Source: Polytrichum commune (taxonomy: Eukaryota > Streptophyta > Polytrichopsida > Polytrichales > Polytrichaceae). From it: a DNA stretch of 36,071 nt. This document shows, piece by piece, positions 24,245-35,928 of this stretch (positions within the stretch are counted from its first letter, which is position 1; each line of letters opens with the position of its first letter). The translations under genes were made by a program, and so were the position numbers. The notes beneath the pieces are model-generated. The model was given only the letters and a program-made list of their open reading frames with translations, made no database searches and was not told where the DNA came from. The stretch is taken from positions 1-36,071 of the forward strand of contig CATNTY010000024.1 in assembly GCA_950295325.1 (NCBI GenBank). The letters are read 5' to 3'.

Positions 24245-24489
24245 ACTACATATACCAGACTATATAGAGTCGTCTCTTCCCCTTTGGATCCCTTCCGCTG
24301 CTCCTGCTTGTTGTAAGCAAAAGGCTTGGAGCTCAGGGTTTCGTAGGGTTTCCTCTCCTTGTTCCTCCTCGTTCGCTGCGTCTCTCGCGCCCTCGTTAGG
24401 GTTAACTTAAGTTACGGCCCATTCGCTTGTTGCTCTTGTTCGTTTCTGTTAGCCTCAAGAGTGGGATTTAAGTTGAGAAGAAAGACATC
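24245..24489 (+). promoter_or_regulatory. Core promoter and 5' leader of the KH-domain gene
   Basis: A TATA-like TATATAGA lies at 24261-24268, inside a shift from a GC-rich block (about 24095-24235) to a T/C-rich leader. Transcription would start near 24290-24300. The leader carries AGGGTTTCGTAGGGTTTCC (24337-24355), two telo-box-like AGGGTTT motifs common near start sites of plant genes for translation and RNA metabolism. No upstream ATG was seen in the leader. The start codon context is CATCATGGCTG, typical of plants. Confidence 0.6.
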
Positions 24490-27400
24490 ATGGCTGATGA
24501 TGGCGGACTCCCAGCCACAGACGAGTACGAGGCTCCACGCATGGAGAACAAGCGGAAGTTCGACGAGACGGTGGGAAACGATGAGCCACAGGTGGTGGCA
24601 AGCTATAACAACGGGAGCAACGGGGATGGAGGGGAGCAGGCTGGCTTAGGAGCTTCGGCTGTGGCGAGCTATAACAACGTGCCTCCTCCGTTGTCGGAGT
24701 TTGAGCTTGCGAAGCAGAAGGCGGAACAGATTGCTGCCCGCTTGGTAGGGGCGGAGGTTAAGAGGCCCCGCACGGAGGAGAACTTGGACGATATTAATGG
24801 ATCTGCGCGGTCAAATGGCTCTGATGTTGACCAGGGCTATACAGGTAGGACAAGTTGATGTGTGTGCCGACCCGTTTTTGCTTGGCCCTTCACGGACCCT
24901 AAAACAACCCCTCGAGGGTAGGGCTTGACCTCGAACGCAACAGCTTCTGGAGCTCTTTGAGAACTTCAATAATTGTGGCCTGAAGCCTTATTTCACCAGG
25001 GGCTTCTTCGGTTATGGTCGCTCTTTTTTATTAGGGCACTTTAGGGATCAGATTTCACCACATTCAAGCAGACTACTATGCATAGAATTTTAATCACACT
25101 GACATGAGGATCATGTTGTGGGGTCGTTCTTCAGATCACAATCATAACCATAGTCGTGAGCAAGACCAGGCTCCGGAAGATCACCAACACCATCAGCATC
25201 AGCACCAACATCACCAGGAGTTTCAGCATGGTGGTTCTCAACAGTATCATCAGGTTCCCCAGTTTTACAATCAAGGAGGATCCAGCCAGTCGAGGAAAAT
25301 CGATGTTCCTAATTCCAAGGTTTGAATGAAACATGTGTCTTTCTATTCTGTATGATAATTAATCGACTTATCTGTTGGCAGTGAATTAAGTGTTTTCTTA
25401 CAGTTGCTCGAAAGCAGCAACTGTGGTTGTGCTTATTCGGACGACAGACTTCTGACGTTAGTGGTTCTTCAGGTTGGGCTTGTCATTGGTAAAGGAGGAG
25501 AAACCATCAAGTATTTGCAGCATCAGTCAGGAGCTAGGATACAGGTTGCCAGGGATGGTGAGTCAGATCCTCGTTCTTCTACAAGGCAAGTAGAGCTCAT
25601 GGGCACACCTGAGCAGATCAGTCGTGCAGAGCAGTTGGTTAAAGATGTCATTGCTGAGGTTTGTGCCTTACATGCTACCCATTTACAGATATACTAGGTT
25701 ATTTAATTGCGTTCACTGTGCAACATGTGTCATATATGCGTGCTGTTTGTAGCAGCTGCTTACATGTAGAAGTCCACGGTGTTCATCGATAATATGGGGT
25801 GATGTGTATTAATGTCTTAGATTGATGGGGTGTCTTCACAGCAGGCCTCAGCCGGTGGAGCAGGTCCTGTTGTTGGGAGAGGATTCGGTGGTCCAGGAGG
25901 TCCACCAGGAGAGCAAGTGCAAGTGAAAGTCCCTAACAACAAGGTTTTAACCTCTCCCTTGTTGCCCTTTGGAGATTTGGGGAATCTCAAGTCATTCATC
26001 TGGAGTTCCTAAAATACTGTGTGGCATGACAGGTGGGTTTGATTATCGGAAGAGGAGGGGAGACAATCAAGAACCTGCAAAGTCGCTCTGGAGCTCGTAT
26101 TCAGGTTGGTCTCCCCATAGTGATTACGATATTCTCGTGCTTGATGGATTGGTTATGATCGATGACGTGAGCGCAGTGGATGCTGATGTATCTTTTTCTC
26201 TTCTTGTAGGTACAAAACGACTCAGAGACTGAGCCAGGTGCCACTGAAAGAATGGTCACTTTGATTGGCAACAAGAAGGCCACAGACATGGCATATGACT
26301 TGATCAAGGAAGTTATTGATGAGGTACATTTTCTGCCACCACTGAAACCTGTGGCTTTTTTTGGGCTGGGCTTGTTTGTTGTGATGGATGATATTCTTGG
26401 CCATTGCAAGGCATTGATTGTGCAGATGTTTTGACTAAGTCTGAATGACAAAGATTATTATTTTTCTTGCTTGTTCTTGGTAGAATGGGTCATGTTCCAT
26501 GTGTATTCTGAACCAGCGCAGTTTGCTAGCATGACATGTTCCTACATGTATCCTGTAAACCATATTCACTGCCTTTTAGAATGACCAATACATGGTAGGT
26601 GGCCAATACTTTGCGGATGGTCTATCGTTGCTCTTGATTCAATGGCCATGTATTGCATGCAATGAGCTCTAATCTTGACAGCTAATAGTAAGCGAGGGTG
26701 TGTCGCGCCATCTGGAGCATGGTACGGTTTCAAACGAATTCATATGTACAATGTAGTGGAGCTAGTGTTGATCTTATGTGTTTTTTTTTGTAATGAAGCA
26801 CTAATCTAAACCAAACTAATTCTACTGGTTTGAATTTGAAGATGACTATCCAATATAAGAACTTCTCTGTAGCGATTCGTTGTCTTCTTTGCCATGCATC
26901 CAAGTTTTGTGTGTAAATGGCAGTGTCACCATGTGTTAGTGACATGACTTCTGACAATACTCTCAGTTGATTCTGAGTGGTTTATCTAGTAATTTTGTGA
27001 CATTCAATCCAAAGGAGAGTTGTGCTAGCTGTGACAACGAAGTTGCCACCTTTTCCATGTTTCACTTAAGTTGGATACATGTAAGGTTCTTATTGCTTGG
27101 CTGATGAGAAAGGCTCTGGACTCGAGAACGGCTCTCCTTCTGAGTTTAGGCTACTACTCAAAGAAAATCCGGCACTGGATGAAAGTTTCTCCACAGGTAA
27201 TCTGGTGTCAAGGTCTCCACTGCATGAGCAGTCTTGTAGAAGTGTGAGCACATGTTCTCCATGTGAAGTGCTGCTCAGTGCTAGAGATTAATGATCTATG
27301 AACTGCAGTGCCTAGTATGCCTGAGTATGCACTAATTTCCCATTCTTTAGACTATGCGATGCTGGAACTGGGTCAGTTGGTGTGAGAAAAAAGAATGCAT

Positions 27401-28758
27401 CCTGTAGGTTTTAGAGTCTTCGAAGGTTTGTAATCTCCACTGGAAACCCATATTGGGAAATGAGACAGGCAAGTTTAGTCGACCCTGGAACAGGTGCACC
27501 TTAAATGCACTGAGGAAGGATGGGGCTTCAATGTTACGCCGGTAGCCAAAAAGCTCACACCCAGTTTTTGATGAGGTGAGAGTGATTTGTCCTGCTTGTG
27601 TATTGACTACACGTAATGCCTTTGTGGTATTGGATATCATCAACTTGGAATGTTTCTACCGAGCCCTGAAGAAGTGATTGGTGCATATATATCATCCCTC
27701 TTGGTTGTTTGATGTCTGGTAATGCTGAGCGGTCTTGTGCCATCCTGCTTTGCTTGGATTGTGTCTCTGGATGTGTGCGATGTTCTGTACACTTGGGAGG
27801 AAACTGCATTTGACAGGTTTGGGTACGAACCTGATTTTTTTGTACCTCTGCATGTAACACATGTGTTTAAGTTTGTAGTGGGGCTTGTGGTTGGATCCTT
27901 CCACAGAATCGTGTGTCAAGGGGACCTCCTGGCAGCTACAATCAGCAACAGGGTGGTGGGTACAGACCTCCTGGTCCTCCACAGCAGTGGGGTGGCCCAC
28001 CTACTGCCCCCCCACCTTATGGTTATCAGCAGGCTCCCCAGTATCCAGGGCCACCACAGCAGTATCAACAAGGCCCCCCACCAGCTTATGGGCAGTATCC
28101 TCAGCAGCCAGCTGCTGGTTATGCCACTGGATGGGACCAGCGATCACCTGCTCCTGCTGCACAGCCCCAGCAGCAGACTTCCTATGATTATTACGGACAG
28201 CAAGGACAGCAGGTAGCATTTCACCCTCTTCACTGTTTTGAGTGATTTGAGTTTTATAGTCTTTGTGGAAGTACTAGTTAGCAGGTGGAAGGAGCATCCA
28301 CTGTAATACACCGTTTTCCCCTTGTTCCAGCAGTTTCGCTGATGGGTTTGTTCTTTCAGGTGCAACAAGCCCCTCAGGCTGCAGCTACTGCAACAGATGG
28401 TTCTGGTTATGGTTACAGTCAACAGGGATATTACCAAGGGTACCCACAGCAACCCCAAACTGCAGCATATGGGGATCAGACTGCTGCATATAGTCAGCAG
28501 GGTTATACCCAGCAGGGCTATGCTCAACCAGCTTATAGTGGATATGCATATGCCCAGCCTGCAGCAGGTGATGCACAAGCTTACAGCCAGCAAGGTTATG
28601 CTGCCTATGGACAGGCTCAGTCTGGATATGCCGCTGCTCCTGCAGATGGAACAACACCAGCTGCTGCTAGTGGCTATGATTACAATACAGCCACCGCTGC
28701 CCCTGCTGCTGCTGCTCCTGCTAGCCAGCCTGCAGCAGCACCAGCAGCACAAAGCTAA
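24490..28758 (+). CDS. FUBP-like protein with two KH domains, 8 exons, 571 aa
   Basis: Exons: 24490-24844, 25135-25319, 25473-25658, 25845-25943, 26033-26104, 26210-26323, 27907-28212, 28360-28758. Intron 1 is phase 1; all others are phase 0 and GT-AG. Residues 1-118 are acidic and hydrophilic with a repeated VASYNN; residues about 119-165 are His/Gln-rich. KH1 spans about 174-242 (IDVPNSKVGLVIGKGGETIK, GXXG loop 186-189). KH2 spans about 267-337 (VPNNKVGLIIGRGGETIKNL, loop 281-284). Residues 338-571 form a Q/P/G/Y-rich tail with YGQYPQQP-like and SQQGY repeats, then an Ala/Pro end. Intact GXXG loops imply single-stranded RNA or DNA binding; plant relatives are annotated as far upstream element-binding-protein-like KH proteins. 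The tail is prion-like and may self-associate. Exon 4 has alternative in-frame acceptors (25821, 25842, 25845). No damage seen. Confidence 0.9.
26324..27906 (+). other. Long intron 6 of the KH gene
   Basis: At 1583 bp this is far longer than the other introns of the gene (about 90-290 bp). It separates the KH2 exon from the Q/P/G/Y-rich tail. It starts GAG|GTACATT and ends CCTTCCACAG|AATCG. Short open frames inside it show no family resemblance. I see no transposon ends, snoRNA boxes or tRNA in it. Confidence 0.75.
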
Positions 28759-29205
28759 ATAGTAATGTCCTGTCTCCTGTCTTTTTTTTGGTCGGTTGCA
28801 GGTTGTATTGGGATATGCTGTGCAGGAGTCGAGTAGTGAAATGAGTAAGTCATTCTAGTAAGGCCATAACTTAACAATGAAGACGGTGATCCCAGAACTG
28901 GCAGAGCAGATAGTTTTGCATCAGAAGGAATTTTGTGACTTGTTAGGAGGAAATAGGCAACTAGCTATATTGTATCAAGAGTCGGCCATGTAGTTTGGGG
29001 GTGTGTCTGGCTGTCCTCACTGGCTGAAAGAGAGCACAATTTTTTCTTGACCTGGCTGCGTTGGATTATGGAGGTCATAGATATTTGTGGTAGGATCATC
29101 GCTGAGAGTCTAAATTAGTGGGGACTGCTGGCTTGTTGACCTTGTATTTTCTGACTAATGTAAGTTATCTTGCTTTGCTCAATGAAATTGCACTACTGTT
29201 GTATA
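28759..29205 (+). terminator. 3' UTR and probable poly(A) region of the KH gene
   Basis: After TAA at 28756-28758 there is about 0.4 kb of T/G-rich sequence without coding features. AATGAA at 29181-29186, followed by TTGTATATGTG-rich sequence, is the best near-consensus poly(A) signal, placing cleavage near 29205. Plant signals are loose, so the site is approximate. Confidence 0.45.
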
Positions 29206-29859
29206 TGTGATTATTTATTTGGTTGTTTGGTTGTTTATCAATGTCTTAAATGAGAATGCATTTCTTCAAATGAGCGGGACTGCATGAAATTATACATGCT
29301 TATTGGAATTTGTGAGGGCTGTCATAATACATCTCCAGGAACTATGCATGGATGTCATCGGCAAACAACATTGGTAGCTCATTGTACCTGTGGATTGTAT
29401 GCTGTGAATCTTTGACAACCGCAGGTATTTTATGGGTTGCACAATTGAGACAATCAATCTCATTCATTTGCTCCATGAAGGGTTCTGATAATTGGGTAGC
29501 AATTTCACTATGTATGATGTTTAGAAAATGTCATGTCTGCTAATTGTCAACATGAAACTTTTTTTCAATGAGGAACTTTTTAAAGTGAACGGGCTTTATG
29601 ATATGACATTCAGAGTAGCACATTAGAGTACTTGAGATGATAGTTTTGCATTTTAGTATCCAAGAGGAAGACTTATTGTCAACTTGTTGATCATTGTGTA
29701 GCCTATGCATAGACCTTGTATAATTATTGAGTGTATTACTGTTAGCATATTTGTAGGCACACTCACATCAAGTGTCATGTGGTCGCACTAATAGCCAAGG
29801 TGTTGATTGTTATTGAAAACTACGCATAGGTCTCATAACATGGCAAATGACACTGTTAA

Positions 29860-30360
29860 TGCCCCCTTCCCACATGATTTTAGCTAAGACTAAAAGTTGG
29901 TTATAACAACACGGCCCTCACACCATCGACATTATCTAGTGCCGTGCCTAGTTGGCAAATGATGTGGCATGACTCAAAAGTGGAGGTTTTAAGCCTCAAG
30001 CACCGACTCTCCCATCGAAACCTAAACATGAGGTAAGAATATAGGACCGCCCTTGTGATTGATTGCTTTTAGTCTTGGCTATGAGGGCACGAGGAGCTCC
30101 ATTAACAAAAACCGATGGTAAGATAGGTGAGTAGTAAGGTATTTTGGGGATGGGACAAAAACTACACAACATTTGTTGCTTGGTAGATATAACCATGAAC
30201 AGGTGTGAAAGCTACTTAACTAAAACCTACTTGAAAATCTCCGGAGCAAGTTCTTGTAGTGCATTGGGATAGCCGGATGCCTCTGCTATAACCGAGGGAG
30301 CTTTACCTGGTTTTTAGGAAATACTTTTAGTCTTAGCTAAAGTCAGGTGGGAAGGGGGCA
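29860..30360. mobile_element. MITE with 38-bp TIRs and TAA flanks, 501 bp
   Basis: Left TIR 29860-29897 begins TGCCCCCTTCCCACATGATT; the right TIR (30323-30360, reverse complement) begins TGCCCCCTTCCCACCTGACT; both continue TTAGCTAAGACTAAAAGT, with two mismatches over 38 positions. TAA lies on both sides (29857-29859 and 30361-30363), fitting a PIF/Harbinger-type 3-bp duplication, though the TGCCCCC terminus differs from the GGGCC ends of the other elements here. No coding capacity. Confidence 0.85.
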
Positions 30361-31278
30361 TAAGTGGATTAGTCATCTTTGTTTGTTGTTGTAAAATTGA
30401 TAGTGTGCAAGAAATTGAGGAATGCAACATGGTGAAGGGTGAGGTTGTCAAAGTGTTGATCCACCTATGTTATAGTTGCATTTACAATATGGTATTTGAT
30501 CCAAGTATGTGGACTTGGAATGATGGCAACATGTTTCTTGAGTACACCACCAAGTAGGCATAAGCTAAACCTTAGCACGCTAGTTGATGATATTACTCTA
30601 GTGGGGAATGCAAAGGTTTGGCCTTGTTTTCAAAGGTTGGGTACACAAAGCTAGAATAGAATTCATTTTTGTTTGTCCGTGGCATTGCGTGATGGTTGTT
30701 GGTTGTCGGTGAGCCAAGTTGAATTCCGCTTTGTCTTTGTCATGTGAAGTTTGTATTTCCAACACACATGAGAACAAAGTCCACCGAATCATCGTTCAAT
30801 GAATTTTTTTAGTGTGGCTTTAAATCCCTCTAAGACAAGTCTATGATATGATCTCGTATCATTAGAACAATTGCATTTGCTCAAATGAAAAGATGTTGGG
30901 CCTTGGTTGTAAAGCATCCACAAGTGCGTCAAGATAGTGAAATCCTTGTTTTGTTTGTTTGTTTACAATACCTTCATTTAGCAATATCCCTATACTCAAC
31001 TGACGATCAAAGTATAGATATGTAGTATTTTATACCTAATTATAAAGAAAAACCAATGTCGGTCAATTCAACGTGAATTTGAGCATGTTGGTCTTAGCTT
31101 GCTCAAGAATCCCCTGCAGGGTAGGGTTTACTACCTACCTTGCGGTGGGTGGGCTCTTGTTTGTAAAATCGTAAAAAATGAAATAAAGTAAAATACATTA
31201 TTTGGATATACATTACTGGTTCTTGTTTATTGTCGAGTTCTCTCTTATTAAGTACTAGGTATGTGAGATATTTGATGT

Positions 31279-31671
31279 CTATTTTGTAATTAGTGGTGTG
31301 GGGATATGTAGGTTCTCAAGGAGTTCTATGCTTCTTGTGTGGATGGCTCCCCATACTCTTGCGGTAATAACTATGAGGGATCTAATATTCCAGTTTTGTG
31401 CTATTATTGCGTCTACTAACGGGTTGTATTTGTCTTCTTTTGTTTGGATGGCTTGGTCAAGGAATCTATCATGCGTAAAGGTGAATTCAATGATTTGGAT
31501 GCTTAGGTCCAGTGTAGGTTTTAGTGAACCATTTTGTTCATATGTAGCGCCTTGTATGTAAACGATATCTGGTCTTAGTTTAGTGAGGCACTCATATCGT
31601 GTAGTGCTGCATGTGCAGCTTAGTATCCATGGCCGGATGGTGTTGTACTTGTAGTGATTCTCAACTCCCAT
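31279..31671 (-). pseudogene. Possible retroelement endonuclease-like (PD-(D/E)XK type) fragment, 130 aa
   Basis: The frame contains KLRPDIVYIQ (31-40), SIQIIEFTFTHDRF (57-70), KEDKYNPLVDAI (78-89) and LIVITARVWGAIHTRSIELL (99-118). This order (RPDI, then a hydrophobic strand with E-x-T, then a KxxKY helix, then a strand ending in a V/A-R-x-x-G motif) resembles the C-terminal restriction-like domain seen after reverse transcriptase in some eukaryotic retroelements. In the upstream sequence I could read only broken frames (for example KIYEEVNA, stop, ANTPHKC), and no reverse transcriptase was recognised. So this is at best an orphaned fragment. The family assignment is from memory of the pattern and is uncertain. 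Confidence 0.35.
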
Positions 31672-32035
31672 GAAGAATGTGCAAAAACTTGAGATTACAT
31701 TTGTGGGGTGTGTTTGCTTATGCGTTCACTTCTTCATAGATTTTGGAACAATGTGTGTGTCCTTATGAAATGCTTATCATGAACATTTAGGGGGTCAAAC
31801 AATACCATACATACAAAAACAAAACTCGATGATAAGCTTATGTTTGTATACAACATTTTTCAAGCTTGACAATGATAAGTATTTGAAATTCAAGTAGAAT
31901 CGTTATGGTATTGAGAATCCGAACTAAATGGTATTACAGGTTGTTGCAAACTTGCGAAATTTCCTTTGTTTATAGTTGAAGATTAAGTATGGAAACTTGT
32001 TACGCATGCTTGGGACCACCAATATAATTGATAAA

Positions 32036-32416
32036 ACTACACTAAAATATGATATTTAGTGTCACCAATTCTAATTGTCTTGCTCACTACTAATTGTAAA
32101 CTGTGGCATAGTGTCACCAACACTATATATTAACCCAACATTATCTGTCGTTCTCTATAAATTGTATAAGGTGATTATACATTTACAGTGTTGTAAATAC
32201 TGTCATTTACCGATTATTTTTTCATCTAAATTTCAATCATCCATGACAATATTTCATCACAAGTTGTTGACGAGAGAACGTAGGGTTTTGGCCAATGGAT
32301 GAACTCATCATCATCCATGACAATATTTGTAAACTTATTCATAAGAAGTGTCATCCGAAAAGTTGCCATAGTGACATTAGATGCCATATGACACTAAAAA
32401 TCATTTTTAGTGTAGT
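32036..32416 (+). mobile_element. ACTACACTAA-type MITE, copy 2, 381 bp
   Basis: The left end ACTACACTAAAATATGATAT and the right end (reverse complement ACTACACTAAAAATGATTTT) form inverted repeats that run on to TTTAGTGTCA. The interior matches the copy at 9961-10345 in opposite orientation. I could not define a matching target duplication, so the superfamily is unresolved; the internal CACTA string is suggestive of CACTA elements but is not at the very end. Non-coding. Confidence 0.8.
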
Positions 32417-34124
32417 CCTTGGACAACTACGTTCATAGCTAAACTTTTCTTGTGTAAACCGGTTGCACGATTTTGGTCAAATCTATTGTTGGCAAGAACA
32501 ATGGTGCACATAGAGTTTTCATGTTCCGGCTAAGAACCACACAATCAACATGCTCTAAGCTTGCAAAATGTCCACTTTTGGTTGAATATTTATCAAGTGC
32601 ATGAATAATGGAGATAATGTCTTATTTGGTAGGAATGTAGGACTTAGATTTCTACTATTGGATACCACATTTGATTATAAATACAGTAAATATGTTTTCT
32701 TTCATTGGATGTGACCGCAAATAATAGGATCTTACAAAGTAGCCCATCGTAACTCAATGGAGCTAAAGCAATGATATCATATAGCCCTCAAAACTATCAT
32801 TCCATGATTGGTAAATCATAGACCACAATGATCCATTTGTTCTTTGCCATACTCACAATATATTGTCGCCGTTATTTGAGGTAAAATCCGTATAGTAATT
32901 TGAGAAATTATCTTTTTGAGATATGTCCTACGTATTGGGATTTTTTTTGAGCATGCAAATCAAATTAGTAGACCGAAACCTAAGTCATACTAGTTCAACC
33001 ATAACATTATTCATCTTTGGTGCTTAGTTGGGTATTTGGCTCGCTCATTTGAGGACATTCTTGGGGTTAGTCTTGAAGGGAACGATTTCAGGCTAGATGT
33101 GGAGAGATCCACTTTGTTATGCATACCAGTTGCTATTGGGGTCCAAGTCCACCTCCTCCCTTTTCCACCACATGCAACATGGTGTCAACAATTTCCATGG
33201 CTAGTTGGGGTTAAAATTTAATGTTACATGCTGGGTGTCCTAACCTGATGTGGTATCCCCTTCACATAGTCACACAGTCATCTGGTTGCTCCAATCTTGT
33301 AGAGTTTGAAGTTGCATGTCATCATAACCCTTCAACCAACCCCTGTTGTATATCTTGGCTGAAACCATGTGGACCTAGAGTACTTTTAGCTTTGGAACGG
33401 GCCAAAGAGGCTGAGTAATGTTATGATGCTTGATGAGCTTAATATATTTTCCATTCTTTTCTTTGTTTCAATTCAATTAGATCTTAATTCATCTCAAAAG
33501 CCATGTGAACTCAACCAAGTTACTCTAATAGATAGCTTATAAAAAAATGTAAAAAAATAAATAAAAATCCAAAGTGCAAATAATAAACGTGTTCCAAGAA
33601 TATAACTTGTTTTGATTTCATCTAAACCCAAGGGTCAACGAAACATGTAGAGTCAAGCTACAGTAGTTGAAGCACTTTCTACTTTACATGCTATATTGCA
33701 TAAGACACACATAAAAGACTAGGTATGTTGTGAAAACAAATAGCCTCCTATGCACTTGAGCACTTATGAATTCAAAAAGTGAAAAGTTAAGAAATCACAC
33801 ACTCCAAGTGATCATAACATTCTTGAGTGTTCAAAGGAACGATCTCCTTAGGTCAACATCTCTCATGAAGCTCACCGGTTTAATATACATATTTTTAATA
33901 TAAAATTTATAGAAAAATGAAACAAGTTTTTTCTATTGTCAAGAGAACTTCAAGATCACTTGAAGCCAAAAAGAGAGAGCGGAAAAAATCTCAAGTTGGG
34001 GGCATCCGATGGAGACCACACAACATTGAACAAAGTAAGTACCTATGCATGATTAATCATGGTAGCTTCAATATTCCAAGTCATCTTTCTAGTATTTGAT
34101 ACATGGTCTTGGATGGTCTTGGGT

Positions 34125-34531
34125 ACTACACTAAATAGGTAGATTAGTGTTGGAAACACTAATAGTCGATGAAAACGCTAAATGTCAATGTCTTCATAGT
34201 GTTAGAACACTAAATGTCAACTCTAACACTATTTGTACCAATTAGTAACTTTGAATATTTACAAAAGCGCATTTAGTGTTAGATGACATTTTTTGTAGAT
34301 CTTCAAATGAAGAATTGGAGGTAGAATATGTAAGCCTCATAGAAAATGTAATATGCTAGGAATTTGATATTACAAAATTTAAACTTAATGGAACTCAACT
34401 TTGACAATGCAAAATAAAGACAAAGGAAATTGTAACACTAATTGTACTTTCAAGTGACATTTAGTGTTTTGGGTAACTATTGGCTCTAACACTAATCTTC
34501 ATCTAACACTAATCTACCTATTTAGTGTAGT
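34125..34531. mobile_element. ACTACACTAA-type MITE, second subfamily, 407 bp
   Basis: Both ends read ACTACACTAAATAGGTAGAT followed by TAGTGTT, an exact inverted repeat of 27 bp. The interior contains several further short AACACTAA/TTAGTGTT palindromes, so the element can form many hairpins. It shares the first eleven bases with the MITE at 32036 but the interior differs. No coding capacity and no clear target duplication. Confidence 0.85.
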
Positions 34532-35040
34532 GTCGGTCTAGTAAATAGATGAATCTATGGTTTTGATAATCGATTGCAATAATGATGTCAATGAATGTAC
34601 CCGTGGGTATTAAAATTATGATACTAGTTAGTTGTTGATATTTGGTGGCATATCAAGGTGAGAGAATCTTTGTATACCTGAGGTTTTATTTGGGTTGATA
34701 CCATTCTTGCTTGGTATATAAACTTGAATGGCAGAAAAACAAAAACCTCATGAAATATTGATACCCTTTTGGTGTCATAATATGTGAAACCCTCATTATT
34801 GATGCATAAGTGATGTCCAAAAAAAAGAAACAATACCAGTCCGAAACTGGTTGTTTCCCCCCAAAATCATGTTGAATTTCATGGTAGACTGCTTGATTCA
34901 ACATAGCAAATATGAAAACACCTATGTGAGTGGTGCATGGTTAGGTGTTCGGATAGAAGGGACCCCAAAAAGACGTGTATACAAGAGATTGGACTATTAG
35001 ATCAAAAGGTGTTTACCATTCCAGGTTCGAAAATGAACAA

Positions 35041-35089
35041 ATATGTATATATATGTATATATATAAATTCTTTTTTTTGGGGGGGGGGG
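35041..35089. repeat. AT/GTAT microsatellite, T8 and G11 tracts
   Basis: A (TATATATG)-like run is followed by eight T and then eleven G (35079-35089). The G tract is a likely site of sequencing or assembly length error. Confidence 0.85.
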
Positions 35090-35928
35090 AGGCTATATGA
35101 CTATTAAATGAGCACAAGAATCTTTACTTTGATAATGACTAGGATATTCACATGAGACTCAGTAAAGCATGAGCAAAACTGGCAATGGATACGATTTGGA
35201 TTTGCTAATGATCATGCACAAATTGTGTGTTCCCCATCCTACAAGAAGAGGATGTAGAGAGAAAAGTGTATATTTGAGCGCCAAACTACTTAGTATATGT
35301 CGAGGAAAGATTTGTGAAGGTGGATTCAGTTGGATCTTAGAAATAGGGAGAGCTTATTATGAATCCACTAGTAAGGTAGATGAGCCTAAAAATACATATC
35401 TCCTTTTGGCAACACCTATTTTTCATCCCTAAGTTGTCCACAAGTGAATACTGAAAGTTAGTGACATTAATGGACCCCCTTAGTGAATAGTGAAAGGCTC
35501 ATTTCTTAAAAACGACTTTGCAAATTTTTGAAGGTTGCATATAAATTTGTTATTTTTGAATTTTTTTGGAGACTCTTCATAGTTTTGCAAATCTCTATTT
35601 TTGTTTATTTTATATATTTACTTATTTTCAAAATTTTCAAAGTTGTTAAACTTGCTTGAAGTAGAAAAACATCCTACAATTGTTGCTTTAGGCTCATCTA
35701 CCTTACTAGAGCAAGGGTGGACATGCGATAATCCAACTGCCTAAATTAATTTTATGATATGAGGGGGCTCTTAAGAAATGCTATGATGAAAGTTGAGAGC
35801 TCTTAAGATGTATTGATTGGCATTTGCTAATTCTATGTTGCTGAGGTAGGTGACATCATCTTCCTCTTCTTGAAGTGTGTATGATCGCCAAAAGATGTTA
35901 CAGATGGTCGGAGCAGTAAGTGAAGCGC

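Noticed and set aside
28144-28752. 202-residue Ser/Cys/Ile-rich minus-strand frame
   Set aside because: Antisense of the Q/G/Y-rich tail exons of the KH gene.
33036-33418. Two adjacent plus-strand frames that might be a split retroelement ORF
   Set aside because: No reverse transcriptase, integrase, zinc-knuckle or protease motif is visible in either.
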